A stretch of DNA of 64,000 nt from Brachypterus glaber (taxonomy: Eukaryota > Arthropoda > Insecta > Coleoptera > Kateretidae): contig OY294045.1 of NCBI GenBank assembly GCA_958510825.1, positions 11,273,916-11,337,915 on the forward strand. The letters are read 5' to 3'. Shown in pieces: positions 21,117 to 32,000 of this stretch. The notes under the pieces were generated by a model. That model was not told the origin of the DNA. It made no database searches and saw nothing but the letters and a program-made list of their open reading frames with translations. The position numbers and the translations under genes were made by a program. Within the stretch, counting starts at the first letter, position 1, and every line of letters starts with the position of its first letter.

Positions 21117-21601
21117 TCAAGCTACGGTGAGGGGCTGGTGGGGAGTGACTATTGTTTACACTTAGTACACGTAAAGAGAGAGAAAGAAAGTGTAAACTCA
21201 CAGTCTAATGTCGTAAAATGACTGACAGGGGTACAGTGTTGCCGATTGGAAACATATACTTCGGATATTTTATTGTAAATTTTAAGAAACATTAGTTTTG
21301 TATGAGTTTTATATGAACTAGTAGTTTAATTTTAATAGATTTAAATATACTATATTATTAAACATAATTATAGTAAACACAATAAAGTTTTTTACATTTT
21401 TAATTTAAGTATAATGATTTGAACTCATGATAAGGTGGAAACTACGCAACATCGCTACTAGGTAGCCTGAAAGTCGACTAGCGACATCTACATTTTACAC
21501 CACAAAGCTGTATCGCGTTTCTGTTAGTAAATAAACAAACAAAAAGATGACACATTCATAAACATTGGTCTGAAATTACTTCTTTAGGTAAAAGTTCTTT
21601 G
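21117..21601. mobile_element. CAAAGAACTTTTACC TIR element (hAT-like MITE family), copy 2, left end missing
   Basis: From TACGGTGAGGGGCTGGTGGG to the right TIR CTTTAGGTAAAAGTTCTTTG it follows the other family members; the first 70 bases or so are absent. Confidence 0.7.
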
Positions 21602-21910
21602 GTTCTAAAGCTAGTAGTGAAAAAAAAAATATTTTTCCATGGAAAGGATGAATAAGGCTAATATTTTTAACTTTTCGGTGTTTTCAATATCCTAATTACA
21701 AGGAAATAAATCAGGCGAACTGTTGATAGAGAAATAAGAATTAGGACCTCATACAATTTGATAAAATGCCAATTTTTACGTGTTGACGTAGATGATTTAA
21801 AAGCAAGTCATTTTCCTTTTCCTAAAGCAGTTTTCGAAGAAAATTATAAAAATACGTATTTCACGAGTAACGTTTCTAAAGCCCTTTCCACAAAACTCAA
21901 CAGTTACGAC

Positions 21911-22079
21911 GACTATTTCACAAACAATATATAGGCCAATCAAAACCTTGCATTTTTGGTTTCTTGACCAATCAGATCAAAATGAATCTGATAATTTTTG
22001 CACAAGTGCTATTATCACTTGGTTACTATTGAAACAAGAAACTGACAGTTACTGACATCTTAATAAATGTTATATTTTA
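21911..22079 (+). repeat. About 165-bp dispersed repeat, direct copy of 48375-48530
   Basis: GACTATTTCACAAA...AGGCCAATCAAAACCTTGCA through GACATCTTAATAAATGTTAT is shared in the same orientation. Type unknown. Confidence 0.7.
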
Positions 22080-22429
22080 TTTCTTTTCATTTGAAAACTA
22101 AACTTTTTGATCAAAAACGTCACTGATCTTTATTTAAATGCTAAAATATATGATGAAAACTATTTTATTGGAATAATCTCAAGCATAAAATATCCCTCAA
22201 GCAAAGTTTAGACTTGGCAACGTTCGCGAACAAGTGAACATCGTGGTTTTAAAAAGAGCGGCAAATTTGAGATTTAAATTTTTAATTATAGTTGTAAAGT
22301 AATATTGTTGTTTAGTTCTTAATTTTTAATTTAAATATGAAACAACATTAAACATGGTAAAATTATATACTTCCTTATTTTGTTTGTGAAATAGTCTTTC
22401 AAAATACCATGCGTGAAATGTACCGGTTT

Positions 22430-22617
22430 TGTATTTTGAATCCATAAAATATGCAACTTTTTTCTTTAACAAAAAAGTTAGTGACTAAAAACAAAAAGGT
22501 CCCCACCCTTTCGTGAAATATGCAAATTTTGTATTTTGAATCCATGAAATATGCAAATTTTTTAATTTCAAGATAGGTGGGGGGAGGCTACCCCCATACC
22601 CCCCATACCTACGGCCC
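22430..22617. repeat. Partial copy of the ATGAAATATGCAA / CAGGGCCGTAGC repeat
   Basis: GAATCCATGAAATATGCAA units and the right end GGTGGGGGGAGGCTACCCCC...CCTACGGCCCTG are shared with 29981-30717. Confidence 0.6.
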
Positions 22618-23097
22618 TGGTCGGTTAATCATGTGCGTATATGCTGTTGCTTTACTATTATCAGAGCCCGGGCAATTGCGAGCTATTAGTCATATTTTGT
22701 TATGTTTTTTAGCTTTTATCATAGATACATTGGCGTTGCTTTGTTCTAGAGGAGGTACAGCCGTCTTGCATTGCACCGGTACAGCCGTCTAGCATTGCAC
22801 CGGGGTGGCTTCTAATCAGTGTTGAATTGATGCTACGCTCATGAACGAAACACAGCTCGCTTATCTCCGACCTATGACTATTGTAGTAAAGCAAAAAGTA
22901 TCTTACTTTGCGATGGCGGTAGGTACTAGGCTATCTATTAGCCAACCCCGTCCAATTTTGACATGGTTGTTTAACATCGACATTTATTTAGATAGTCTAT
23001 ATCTAAAAGCGTTCCCCCGTATATGAGGAACTATAATATCTCATTAACAGTTTTCTCGTGTCTCTTGTATCTATTTCATTCCATCTCACCATCCAAA
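22618..23097. other. Intron segment with a 24-bp tandem duplication
   Basis: TACAGCCGTCTTGCATTGCA (24-bp unit) is present twice at 22756-22803. This segment is less AT-rich than its neighbours but has no convincing coding frame. Confidence 0.4.
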
Positions 23098-23250
23098 TTA
23101 ATCTGTTTTGCCAGCCGTTAGGTAATAATCTAATAAAGTTCCCGATCCCTTCGCGGTAATCTCCAATAGAGTTAGTCCATCCACCACCTGATTATCTCCG
23201 AGATAACAACATTTTCTAGGGTCCCTGAATTTTCTCTTTAGACCAGAAGC
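23098..23250 (-). pseudogene. Possible retroelement coding remnant (uncertain)
   Basis: The minus strand encodes RKFRDPRKCCYLGDNQVV then DGLTLLEITAKGSG and ends near a TAA. Composition is protein-like and less AT-rich than the surroundings, but I do not recognise the family. A LINE 3' fragment is a guess, supported only by the retro-insert 400 bases away. Confidence 0.2.
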
Positions 23251-23648
23251 TGGGTCTAAAAAAATGTAAAAAATTAAACATTTAAGTTTTTCTGTTAAAA
23301 TAAACATACCTATCATTTTTTTTGAATTTCGATTAGGAAACTTAAATTCTCTACAAAATTGGTGCGTTTTGTTTCTCAAACCTTTGACACTGGTTTGATC
23401 AGAATGACATGGTATCGTTTCTTTTTTTTTGATGCGAATGTTTATTCCGTTCTAACTTTTCATACCTTCTAATTAGATCGAATGAAAAGATTGAAGTCAG
23501 AGGATCATGTCAAATGACTTTAGTGCGTAAATATTTGCTTAAAATTACTAAGTGCATACAGCGCATGCGCAAAATTAATTGTGGATCAATACTTGTCAAA
23601 CTTTTCATACCAAAGAATCATTTCGAATCGACAAATAAAACGCATGAA

Positions 23649-23968
23649 GAAGTAAACAGTTAAGAAGTCTTACAAAAGACCAGGCCAAAAGAAAGCGATG
23701 TATGTGTGATGTAATTTAGTGGTTGAATCTGGATTAGGGTTATCCACATGTTTTTGAGGTTACGATAGAAGAAATTTATTTATTCCTACGTACATTTAAA
23801 CAGAATTGGGAGGTCCCACAAAAAGTCTTACAGAAGACCAGGCCGAAAGAAAGCGATGGTATGGTAGAAACCAGACAAACCATCTGCAGAAATTAACAAG
23901 AGAGTAGCGAGCTGGCTAATTGATATAAAGCAAAGGCCAATAATAAAGAGAAGAAGAAGAAGAAGAAG
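23649..23968 (+). mobile_element. GAA-tailed retro-insert with 16-bp TSD
   Basis: AAATAAAACGCATGAA occurs at 23633-23648 and again at 23969-23984, immediately after a run of GAA triplets. A long direct repeat and a simple 3' tail are the marks of target-primed reverse transcription. Within the insert AGTCTTACAAAAGACCAGGC (23670) is repeated almost exactly at 23824. There is no coding frame, so it is a truncated LINE or a SINE-like copy. Confidence 0.75.
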
Positions 23969-24272
23969 AAATAAAACGCATGAATCGCAATTATCCGCTA
24001 ACTATTCATTGCGCTTTAACGCTCATTGAGAATTTAAATCAAAAGCATGGAACCGGGAACCCGCAAAGGTTAAAAAAAATCTCATGGAAAAAGTAACCGT
24101 TAGATGATCTTAGATCCTAATGACCTGCTAGTTTTAGACCATTTTGTGGAGGATTTAATCATTTAGTATTTATTTTGAATATCGACAATAGGAAAAGGTT
24201 GTGTGACAACTAAATCTAACCATTTTTACAGAAAAAGCTCAGGGTTTAGTTTTTTTTCGTGCAAAAAGACCA

Positions 24273-24650
24273 CACTGTAAATGCAAATATGGTAATTTTA
24301 CAGCAAATAAAGTAGGTCATATGTTGCCAGCAAAGAAAGTGGTAAATTTAAATCAGTAAATTCACAGTTATCTGTAAAAATGTGAATTTTTACCTGTGAT
24401 TTCACAGTAATTTAAGCATCGAATTTAATGTGTATTTTATTTCAAGCAGTATTACGGGCTCTTGTAATTTTCGGGAAAAAGTGCCGGCTTTTGGACCACA
24501 TGCATGACGTTTAATGCAAAATTATTGTACCGACAGGAAAAGAGCTGAGATTTTACTAAACCCAGTAATATTGAGGTTAATTTAATAAATATTGTAAATT
24601 CACATTATTACAGTTAAAACTACTGTAAGATTACGGACAAATTTAGAGTG
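24273..24650. mobile_element. TIR element, CACTGTAAAT ends, just upstream of exon 2
   Basis: CACTGTAAATG at the left, AATTTAGAGTG at the right, and many inner TTTACAG/CTGTAAA words of both orientations. Ends only 65 bases before the exon 2 acceptor. Resembles the element at 58539-59277. Confidence 0.5.
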
Positions 24651-24715
24651 CAGGTTCCTGGACCCTTTAATAGTTTTGTCTAACCCTCTAACCGTTTTCT
24701 CTTTGTTTATTTCAG

Positions 24716-24822
24716 ATTCGCACTCCCAACTGCTGACGGGCCTGCTGGCGGTTTTATTGACCGTGTGCAGCGTCGTATTTTTGGCCGGTTGCCTATGCTG
24801 TCAACGCCGGAACGGATTTAAG
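24716..24822 (+). CDS. LMTK: LMTK-like gene, coding exon 2: transmembrane helix and CC...GFK juxtamembrane motif
   Basis: A pyrimidine-rich tract ending TTCAG at 24711-24715 precedes 107 bases that end at AAG/GTGAGT (phase 0). The exon is clearly GC-richer than its surroundings. It encodes DSHSQ, a roughly 20-residue hydrophobic helix (LLTGLLAVLLTVCSVVFLAG), then CLCCQRRNGFK. Vertebrate LMTK1-3 share a helix followed by a Cys pair and a basic stretch ending in ...FKEFE; here the exon stops at FK, and the next exon would be expected to begin with EFE-like codons. LMTKs are membrane-anchored kinases of neurons and endosomal traffic. The kinase exons were not found in this window. A different single-pass protein remains possible. 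Confidence 0.65.
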
Positions 24823-25692
24823 GTGAGTCTCGCAAATATTTTGCTTATTTTTTCGTTAGATTGCTGTAAAAATTACACTTTTTTCGGATACTACACAGAG
24901 GAAAAACTACGGTGTAACTGCAAAAAAAAACCTTTTTGCATTTTACACAGAGAAAAAATGGACTACTGATAAAGTAGAACTCCAATGAAGACTTGTTGTA
25001 ATTTGGTTTGGTTTGAAAATGGACTACTTTTAAACAAACAAGTTCAAAGTCAAAGAGTGCTGCCGCCAGTGGTGATTTTACTAACTAACTTTTTTTACGG
25101 CGTACAAAAATTAACTCATTATTTTACTGTAAAAAAATTGATTACTTCTAACTAGTGTGCTCAGTTATAAATATGAACATTTTAGTACGCTTGGAGAAAA
25201 AAAAGATTTCTGACCCAGATTATTTTCTATACTACTGTACAGTACAGCTGTGGAATTCCACATTTTTGGCAAACGCGCGATTATTTATAATAAGACTAGG
25301 TTATGACTAGACTTAATTTTTGACTCACGCAAGTTTATATACAGAGAGATGGTTATCTGAGTGATATACGGTATATTTTAATAAGTCCAGTCCTTAACAA
25401 AAAAGACGTTGTAGACCAGGCGGTATCTGTTTCAAAACACCCATGTTTGGGTAAATCGGGTATAGTATCCTACATTTGTGGATCAATGGGTCCAGAATAT
25501 CACTAGAAATGATAATTTTACTATGCACATAAAATAAACCAAGGGCTTCACTTTTTATTTAACAAAATCGAGAAGAAAATTTTTTTTTTCTCCTCGTTCA
25601 TATATCTCTGGAACTATTAATTTCAGACAAATATTGAAAAGGAAAAAAAGTTTTGTAATTGAATATTATACATGATAATACTGATACTGATA
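24823..25692. other. First part of intron 2
   Basis: ACACAGAGAAAAA words and GGACTAC repeats lie at about 24893-25030. No TIR pair could be fixed. No kinase-domain exon was seen here. Confidence 0.35.
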
Positions 25693-26361
25693 CTGTGCGG
25701 TTTGGACTTTTAGTTACCCTCCCCCCCCCATATTAACTTTTGAACGAGTTGAGATATCGACTTTAAATTCATAACTCACAAATAAGAGAACTTAAACTAT
25801 GTTTTTGGATATATTTGATATTTTTAGCTTTGTGTAATTGTGGGCAGGGGGCATGGGAGGCAATTGTTTTAAATGGAAAGGGGGGTCGTGTGATACATCA
25901 TTGTAAAGCCTTTAAAGTTATCTATTTGACATCATATTTTTTAATTTTTTCGAGACAATTTTTGGGGTTTAAAATAGGGTGGAAAATGGTAATTTTCGTC
26001 AAAATTTCTTTAAAAAATATCAAACAATTTTTTAAAAATGGTTTTTCATTATACTTTTAAACTAATTTAATATGATATAAATAAAATTTTACAAAAAAAA
26101 AATCTTAAAAATCGTATTTTTTTAGTAAAATAAATTGAAAAAATTAAAAATTATATGGTCGAATGGAGAATTTTATTTGCTTTAAAATGATGTATCACAC
26201 GACCATCCTTTCCGTTAAAAAAAAAACCCTCTGGCACCCTGACCACATTTTAAACGAAAAATTTCGAATAAATGCCAAAGATAGTTTAAGTTGTCTTATT
26301 TAAGTATTCCAGATTTGAAGTCGATATCTCAACTGCTTCATAAATTAGGGGGACCGCACAG
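25693..26361. mobile_element. 669-bp foldback element, ends CTGTGCGG, TA target site
   Basis: CTGTGCGGT and ACCGCACAG are exact inverses, flanked by TA. GTTGAGATATCGACTT and the block GTGTGATACATCATT are mirrored on the opposite arm. No coding capacity. Confidence 0.8.
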
Positions 26362-26451
26362 TATAGCCCTTTCCCTCCTGGATTGTGACTTTATTTTTTC
26401 TTATATTTATCTTTTAAGATTTTTACTATTTTAATCCAAAATACTTTTATA

Positions 26452-26581
26452 CTGCCGCTCTATGAAAGACCGCCGTATCTCCATATGACGCATAGCAACG
26501 TTTTCACGTCAACTCGGTGTAATATTTTGAAAACGCTGCTATTGACAAATGGCGATTCGGGCGTCTTTCATACAACGGCAG
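26452..26581. mobile_element. 130-bp TIR element, CTGCCG ends, 4-bp TSD (TATA)
   Basis: CTGCCGCTCTATGAAAGAC at the left pairs with GTCTTTCATACAACGGCAG at the right. TATA is at 26448-26451 and 26582-26585. Ends and TSD length resemble the 77-bp and 610-bp CTGCC elements. Confidence 0.75.
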
Positions 26582-26719
26582 TATAGTTTTTTTTACGCAA
26601 ATAATTTTTTAAATTCGTATCAGATCCAAACCAAAACCAAAAAAAAATCGAGTTTTTTATTTTTCATGTTTTTTAAGCATAGCAAACATAAAAAACATAG
26701 TTAAACCATGAAATCACTA

Positions 26720-27140
26720 CACTGAAAAAAAGGATCCTTTGCGGTAATGGCATATGAAATTAGGCCAAATGCTTCGCATTCTTGAATACGTCCAAAAGCT
26801 CCTTCTCTTAACATGAAAATATAATTCACTTGCCAAAATCTTTCTGATTCTTACTTAAAATTCTTTGATCTTGTGTGAAATGCAAGTGGTCTTCTCTCAA
26901 AATAAAAATTCTTGGGCCAAAGTATTTAAAATTAGTTAATTTTTAACAATCTTAAAACAAGATAAATGGTTTTTGCCTTAAATGCGCCAGGTCCAAGAGA
27001 ATTTTAAAAATATTTCAAAAGCGACACTTTTCTTGGGACAAGATAAATACTTTTGTTTGAAGATACACATCTTTTAAGCTAAAAGAATAACTGCCAAGAG
27101 TGTTGACTACTTTGAGCCAAGAACGTCATTTTTTTCAGTG
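26720..27140. mobile_element. 421-bp TIR element, CACTGAAAAAAA ends, TA target site, copy 1
   Basis: CACTGAAAAAAAGGATCC at the left and AAGAACGTCATTTTTTTCAG at the right, flanked by TA. The copy at 60156-60661 is the inverted complement with a nested insertion, so this is the reference uninterrupted copy. Confidence 0.8.
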
Positions 27141-27600
27141 TATTAGTTTTATTTTGGTAGCGAAAGGGATAGATAACACTAGTAAATGCCATTGATATGG
27201 TAACATTTAACCTATGTTTTTGAAAACTGTATTTTGTTTTGACGCAGTTTTAATATTATTTATTCAAAAAATGTTAATTAAACTTATTATACTTATTCAT
27301 ATTCAAAACGATGTCTGAATGATTTGAATTATGTATTTGTATATCATGAATAGTTTTTTCTATGACAGTTCTGCACTATTTATTTACTAAAACTAATTAA
27401 ATACTGTGAATTAACTTTATTTTTACCAAAACAGACTTTAATGCGAATTAAGGGTTAACTCTTAATAAGATTTTGTATCTTATTAACTTCAATTTTTCTT
27501 ATTATAATAACTCTTATTTTATTATATTATTATAATAACTGTTCTGCAATGAAATCCCCCTTCCAAAAAAAAAAATATTGAATATGAAGATTTTAAGGCG
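27141..27600. other. AT-rich intron segment
   Basis: Very AT-rich, with TTATTATA runs near 27498-27538. Nothing else was recognised. Confidence 0.35.
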
Positions 27601-28449
27601 CTGAATCTCTACCCTTTTGTTGTTTTTTCTATCACATTTAGATTTTGTGATATAAATTTTGCTTTCCCATTTTGAAAATTTTAAATTTCGGAAAGCCATG
27701 TATTCGTGCAAAAAAAATTCAATTTTTTTTTCGTTTATTTTTGCGTTTTATGACGTTTTATGTCGATATAAATTAATTTCGAGCAAAAAAAAAATTGTCG
27801 GTCTGTCCGGGAAATCTTGTGGGCACGATAACTTAAGAACGCTTTAAGCTAGAGACTTTAAATTTGGCATACAGGTATGTTACCAAAAGTTCTCGCTCGG
27901 GATTGTTTTTGGTAAAAATTGGGGTGCGGCAAGGGGAAAAATACATTTTTTTTAGAAAAAATTGAAAATTGCTATAATATATATATATTATATGGGTTTT
28001 CAAGATTGCTGAAATTGAATCTGATAAAAAAACTTTTCTAATTCCACCCCCCTCGGGGGTGAGGGGGTAAATATTTTTCAATATATATATTGGTATATAG
28101 GGGTTTTTGGGGTCGACGAATATGAATCTGATAATACTTTTTTCTAATTTCACCCCCTGAGGGGTGGGGGTAGTTTTCGTGAAAACTGGTGTATTGGGGT
28201 TTTTGAGGTTGCTGAAAGTGAATCTGATAATAAAATTTTTCTAAATCCACCCCCTGAGGAGTGGAAGGTAGTTTTCGTAAAAATTGTTATATTGGGGTTT
28301 TTGAGGTTGTTAAAAGTGAATCTGATTATAAAAAAATTCTAACTTTACCCCTAAGAGGGTAGTTTTCGTGAAAATTGGTATATTAAGGTTTTTATGGTTG
28401 CTGAAAGTGAATCTGATAATAAGAAATCGATTTTACGGCGGAGGTGAAA
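27601..28449 (+). repeat. Tandem array of about 105-bp units with flank (GAATCTGATAATAAA...CACCCCCTGAGGGGTGG)
   Basis: From about 27970, four to five units each hold GGTATATTGGGGTTTTTGAGG, GAATCTGATAATAAA and CCACCCCCTGAGGGGTGG. The leader CTGTCCGGGAAATCTTGTGG at 27803 precedes them. Related arrays: 15085-15650 and 43740-43985. Open frames reading P/Y/I/G-rich peptides on the minus strand are products of the array. Confidence 0.75.
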
Positions 28450-28533
28450 AATGGGAAAGCTCTTTTACTGGGCAGTGTATTTTTCATATTTTTTAAAATT
28501 TAGATTTTTTTCTATTTTGTTTTCGCATCTACA

Positions 28534-28789
28534 CATAGAAAAAACGGATTCCTTGAACCAAGGACACGTGTCTTTGTATATGTTCAAAGCCATATTCTCT
28601 TGTTTCAAGGCTGGCATTTCCTTGAACCAAAGTCAATGTCCTTGAACGGGTTTTGGAATAAAAATCCGCGCTCTTTATTCAAGGACATTGACTTTGGTTC
28701 AAGAAAATGCCAGCCTTGAAACAAGAGAATATGGCTTTGAACATATCCAAAGACACGTGTCCTTGGTTCAAGGAATCCGTTTTTCTATG
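28534..28789. mobile_element. CATAGAAAAAACGG foldback family, copy 1 (256 bp)
   Basis: Almost a perfect palindrome: CATAGAAAAAACGGATTCC to GGAATCCGTTTTTCTATG, with blocks CACGTGTC, TATTCTCTTGTTTCAAGGC and GACATTGACTTTGGTTCAAG mirrored. Other copies: 35684, 40484 (half), 44467 (short), 46999 (old) and 55114. Confidence 0.85.
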
Positions 28790-29555
28790 CACCATTTCGA
28801 TATTATTAAAAAATATTCAAACCTCACTGGCGCCGATTGCCTTTTTTAGTTAATTAATAATTGAAATTTGGCGAAGGCGTACTCCCTAGATATATTGGTT
28901 CAAAAGTCAATTAAAGCCGGTGGTTCCCTCTACTACTAGCCCACACAAGGGGATGCTTAATTAAGTAGAATAGTACGAGGTTAAAAAATAAACATAAACA
29001 TACAAAACCAGTTTGATTTAACAGTAACAAAAAAAATATCCCTAGGTCATTTCCATGACCAACACTCTGGTAACTAAAACGAAAAGCCTTAAAGCTGGCG
29101 TCGGTTTATTCAGTGTTAAATACATGAGGGGAAGTAATCGGCAAAAATAATTACCTTCTTATAATGCTACCTAAAGTTTGTACTGTTAATTTTCTAGACG
29201 AAAATCAGTAATACATTTTGAGTCTTTGATACGGTATATTTCTCATTGTTGTTCAAACAGCTAAGAATAATATTTTCAGAATATCATTTCCAGTTGGCAG
29301 TGACGCAAGTCTCGTTTGTTATTTCTGGAAAAGGATAAAAAAAAGGAAAATGTAAAGATCCACAAAATTATGCAAAAGAGTCCGGGTCTTTACTCTTGAT
29401 TTTATTGCGATTACGTCAGTCCCGAACGAGCTGACGAATTTAATTTTGAACATTAATAAAATATCAAGGAGCTTATTAAAAAACGAACCGGTATTTTTTT
29501 CCTAAAAGTGAAGGGATCAGGAAAATTTTATAAGGAATAAAAAAATCGTTTTATA
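28790..29555. other. Intron segment without recognised element
   Basis: Mixed-composition intron sequence; no TIR pair or coding frame was recognised. Confidence 0.35.
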
Positions 29556-30760
29556 CAGGGTTATTCGAGAAATTTAAGAGGTGATTCTACGTTAAAAAAT
29601 ATGAAACAAGTTCCTGTAAAGGGTGGTCCGGAAATGAGCTCTAAGGAAGCTACGACCCTGCTAAGGGTATTATGCATTTTTAATTAATGATAAATATTTT
29701 ATTTTATTGAGAAAATGTCAAAAAATTTACGGATAAAAAAAGTTTGGGACAAAAAAGTGACATGCCCCCCCCCCATATCGCACGTCCCTGGATAAAATTA
29801 CCAAATAACATGAAATGATAACCTTTATCAATGTTAAGGCATGTGCAAAAATTTGTTACTGTGGTTTATAGGGTTCCAGAAATATTAAATAAAAACTACT
29901 TTTTAGAGGGTCGTAGCTCCCTTAGGACTCATTTCCGGACCACCCTTTATAGGAACTTTTTTTCATATTTTTTAACGTAGGGCCGTAGCGAAGGAGATTT
30001 GGTGGGGGGAGGTCATAAATTTTTTTAGCCTAAAAACACAACTTTTTTCCTCGACAAAAAAAAAGTTCATGACTAAAAAAAAAACGGAAAAAAGGTGTTC
30101 CCACCCTTCTCTCTCAAAACTTCATGACTAAAAAAAAAGAAAAAGGTCCCACCTCTTTCTAAATGACAAAATAAACGTTGTTTTAATATTAAAAATTTGA
30201 TGCTTTGAAGTTTTAAAGCTTTTTAAAAAAAGAGGATTAATTTAATCAAATTAAACCTTTTGGTTAACTTATTTATATTTTTTCAAGCTTCGAAAAATTT
30301 AAAATTTAATTATTTTTAACCCATTAATATGCAAGTTTTATATTTTGAATCCACGAAATATGCAAGTTTTTTGAAAATCCCAACTTTTATATTTTTAATA
30401 CATGAAATTTACCACTTTTTTCCGAAAATTAAAAATGTATTATTTTATTATGTTTATCCCATGAAAAAATATGCAACTTTTATATTTTTAATCCATGAAA
30501 TATACAAATTTTTTATTCTAAGGTTTAAAAATCCCAACTTTTATATTTTTAAGCCATAAAATTTAAAACTTTTTTTCCCAAAATTAAAAATTTATTATTA
30601 TTTTTTTTTAAACCCATGAAATATGCAACTTTTATGTTTTTAATCTTTGAAATATGGAACTTTTTTGATTTCAAGATAGGTGGGGGGGAGGCTCCCCCCC
30701 ATCCCCCCCTTAGCTGGTATCACCTATTAAATTTCTCAAACCTATTTCTAAATGACCCTG
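29556..30760. mobile_element. TA-flanked foldback (CAGGGTTATTCGAG) split by another repeat
   Basis: CAGGGTTATTCGAGAAATTT at the left and AATTTCTCAAAC...TGACCCTG at the right are flanked by TA. The inner arms AGTTCCTGTAAAGGGTGGTC and GACCACCCTTTATAGGAAC pair. About 29981-30717 is foreign. Confidence 0.65.
29981..30717. repeat. Nested repeat: ATGAAATATGCAACTTTTAT units and GGGCCGTAGC end
   Basis: Starts GGCCGTAGCGAAGG. From about 30330 to 30660 an 80-90-bp unit (CCATGAAATATGCAACTTTT) is repeated four to five times in diverged form. Ends in GGTGGGGGGGAGGCTCC. A partial relative is at 22430-22617. Confidence 0.65.
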
Positions 30761-31190
30761 TATACTTCTACACCGAAAAAAGTTATAACTATTTACTGAT
30801 TGCTTCAAGCAGAAATTTTTCAAGGTCGACAACACAACTTGTTCTGGCTACTAGAAACAAAACTTAGATTTTAAGGATCTGGTAAGCAAGATAATTTGTC
30901 TTGTTGCCGTTACGAGATTTCTGGTTCAGCTACCAGAAAAATAGTTGTTCCAACCAGATCTTTCTTTTTTAGTTTTTAGGGTATAGAACATTTTTTTGGG
31001 TTATATAACTTCATATTGTCTTTTATAATAACTTGATTAAACCATAAAACTCGTCACCAACAATACAAAAAGTCCTGAATTCTTCTTCTTGTGTCAAAAA
31101 ATCCCGAATTTCGAAATCGAAAACGCTCTCTAGCTCAAAAGTTGCTCCTTAGTAAAAAACGGTGGCCACTCTAAAATGAGCCAAATCAAT

Positions 31191-31589
31191 GGAGATCTCT
31201 ACAACTAGAATTATGAAACAAAAGACGTCTACCCTATCTCTATCTCATTTGTGCTACACTTTCCAGCCAACCAAATAAATACTGTATTTGTTTTTCATAC
31301 AACAAATACAGTATTTATTTGGTTGGCCGGAAAGTGTAGCAGTGAGCTGCACGAACGAACATAGCTAATGTGAATCCGTAGAATAAGATAATTCTACTAA
31401 AATTTAGATGGCGCCAGTAATTTCTTTAATATAGTTACACTTTTCGCCCGGCCAAGTAAATATTGTATTTGTTCAACAAAGAACAAATACAGAATTTGTT
31501 TGGTTGGGTGGAAGTGGGAGTGTATGTATGTATTCTATCCTTTTTGGGTAGAACTTTTGTCCCCGTCTAATCTAACGGGAGAAATCTCC
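31191..31589. mobile_element. Nested about 399-bp element (GGAGATCTC...GAAATCTCC) with two inner hairpins
   Basis: It interrupts the left arm of the 1.65-kb foldback; the uninterrupted sequence is on the right arm near 32615-32650. Inside, two hairpins built from the same words (CCAACCAAATAAATACTGTA with its complement at 31267-31333, and a diverged version at 31445-31515) make it a doubled structure. Confidence 0.65.
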
Positions 31590-32000
31590 ATTAATGTGTA
31601 GAGGTAGCTCAAAGCACTAAAACTTTGAAAAATATCGGTACCTGTTTTTCAGATAAAAAGTGATTGCATATAAAATTAAGGAAATTTTGGAGGGTTTCTT
31701 TGATAATATTTAGAAACAATACTAATTGTGAGAAACTAAAAAAATTATATCCCCCTTCCCTTAAGTTAGAACATAAAAAAACGCTAATTATTTGAAGATT
31801 TCGCGATTTTTTTTTAAATAGGGCATATTTAAGAGGACATAACTTCCTTAGGAATGATTTTTTGACCAAGGTGCATATAAATTTTTTCTATGTTTTTAAT
31901 GTTAAATAACCACACATTACTAAAATATTTGTTTTTGGCTTTATATTTTTTTATTATTTTTATTTTTGGTTCTTCATACGTAAAAATTTACCTTTAAATG

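Larger units (their letters stand above)
3924..24715 (+). other. Intron 1 of the LMTK-like gene (about 20.8 kb)
   Basis: Bounded by GTGAGT at 3924 and TTTATTTCAG at 24706-24715, phase 1. It is filled with the mobile elements listed separately; no convincing extra host exon was seen. Confidence 0.6.

Noticed and set aside
20778..21221. 147-codon open frame
   Set aside because: It crosses a 209-bp TIR element and a hAT-like MITE copy; the second part is frame-shifted in other MITE copies and has no domain.
27833..28250. Minus-strand frames with repeated PQKPLYT/PPHPRGG-like peptides
   Set aside because: Peptide repeats mirror the roughly 105-bp tandem DNA array; no gene context.
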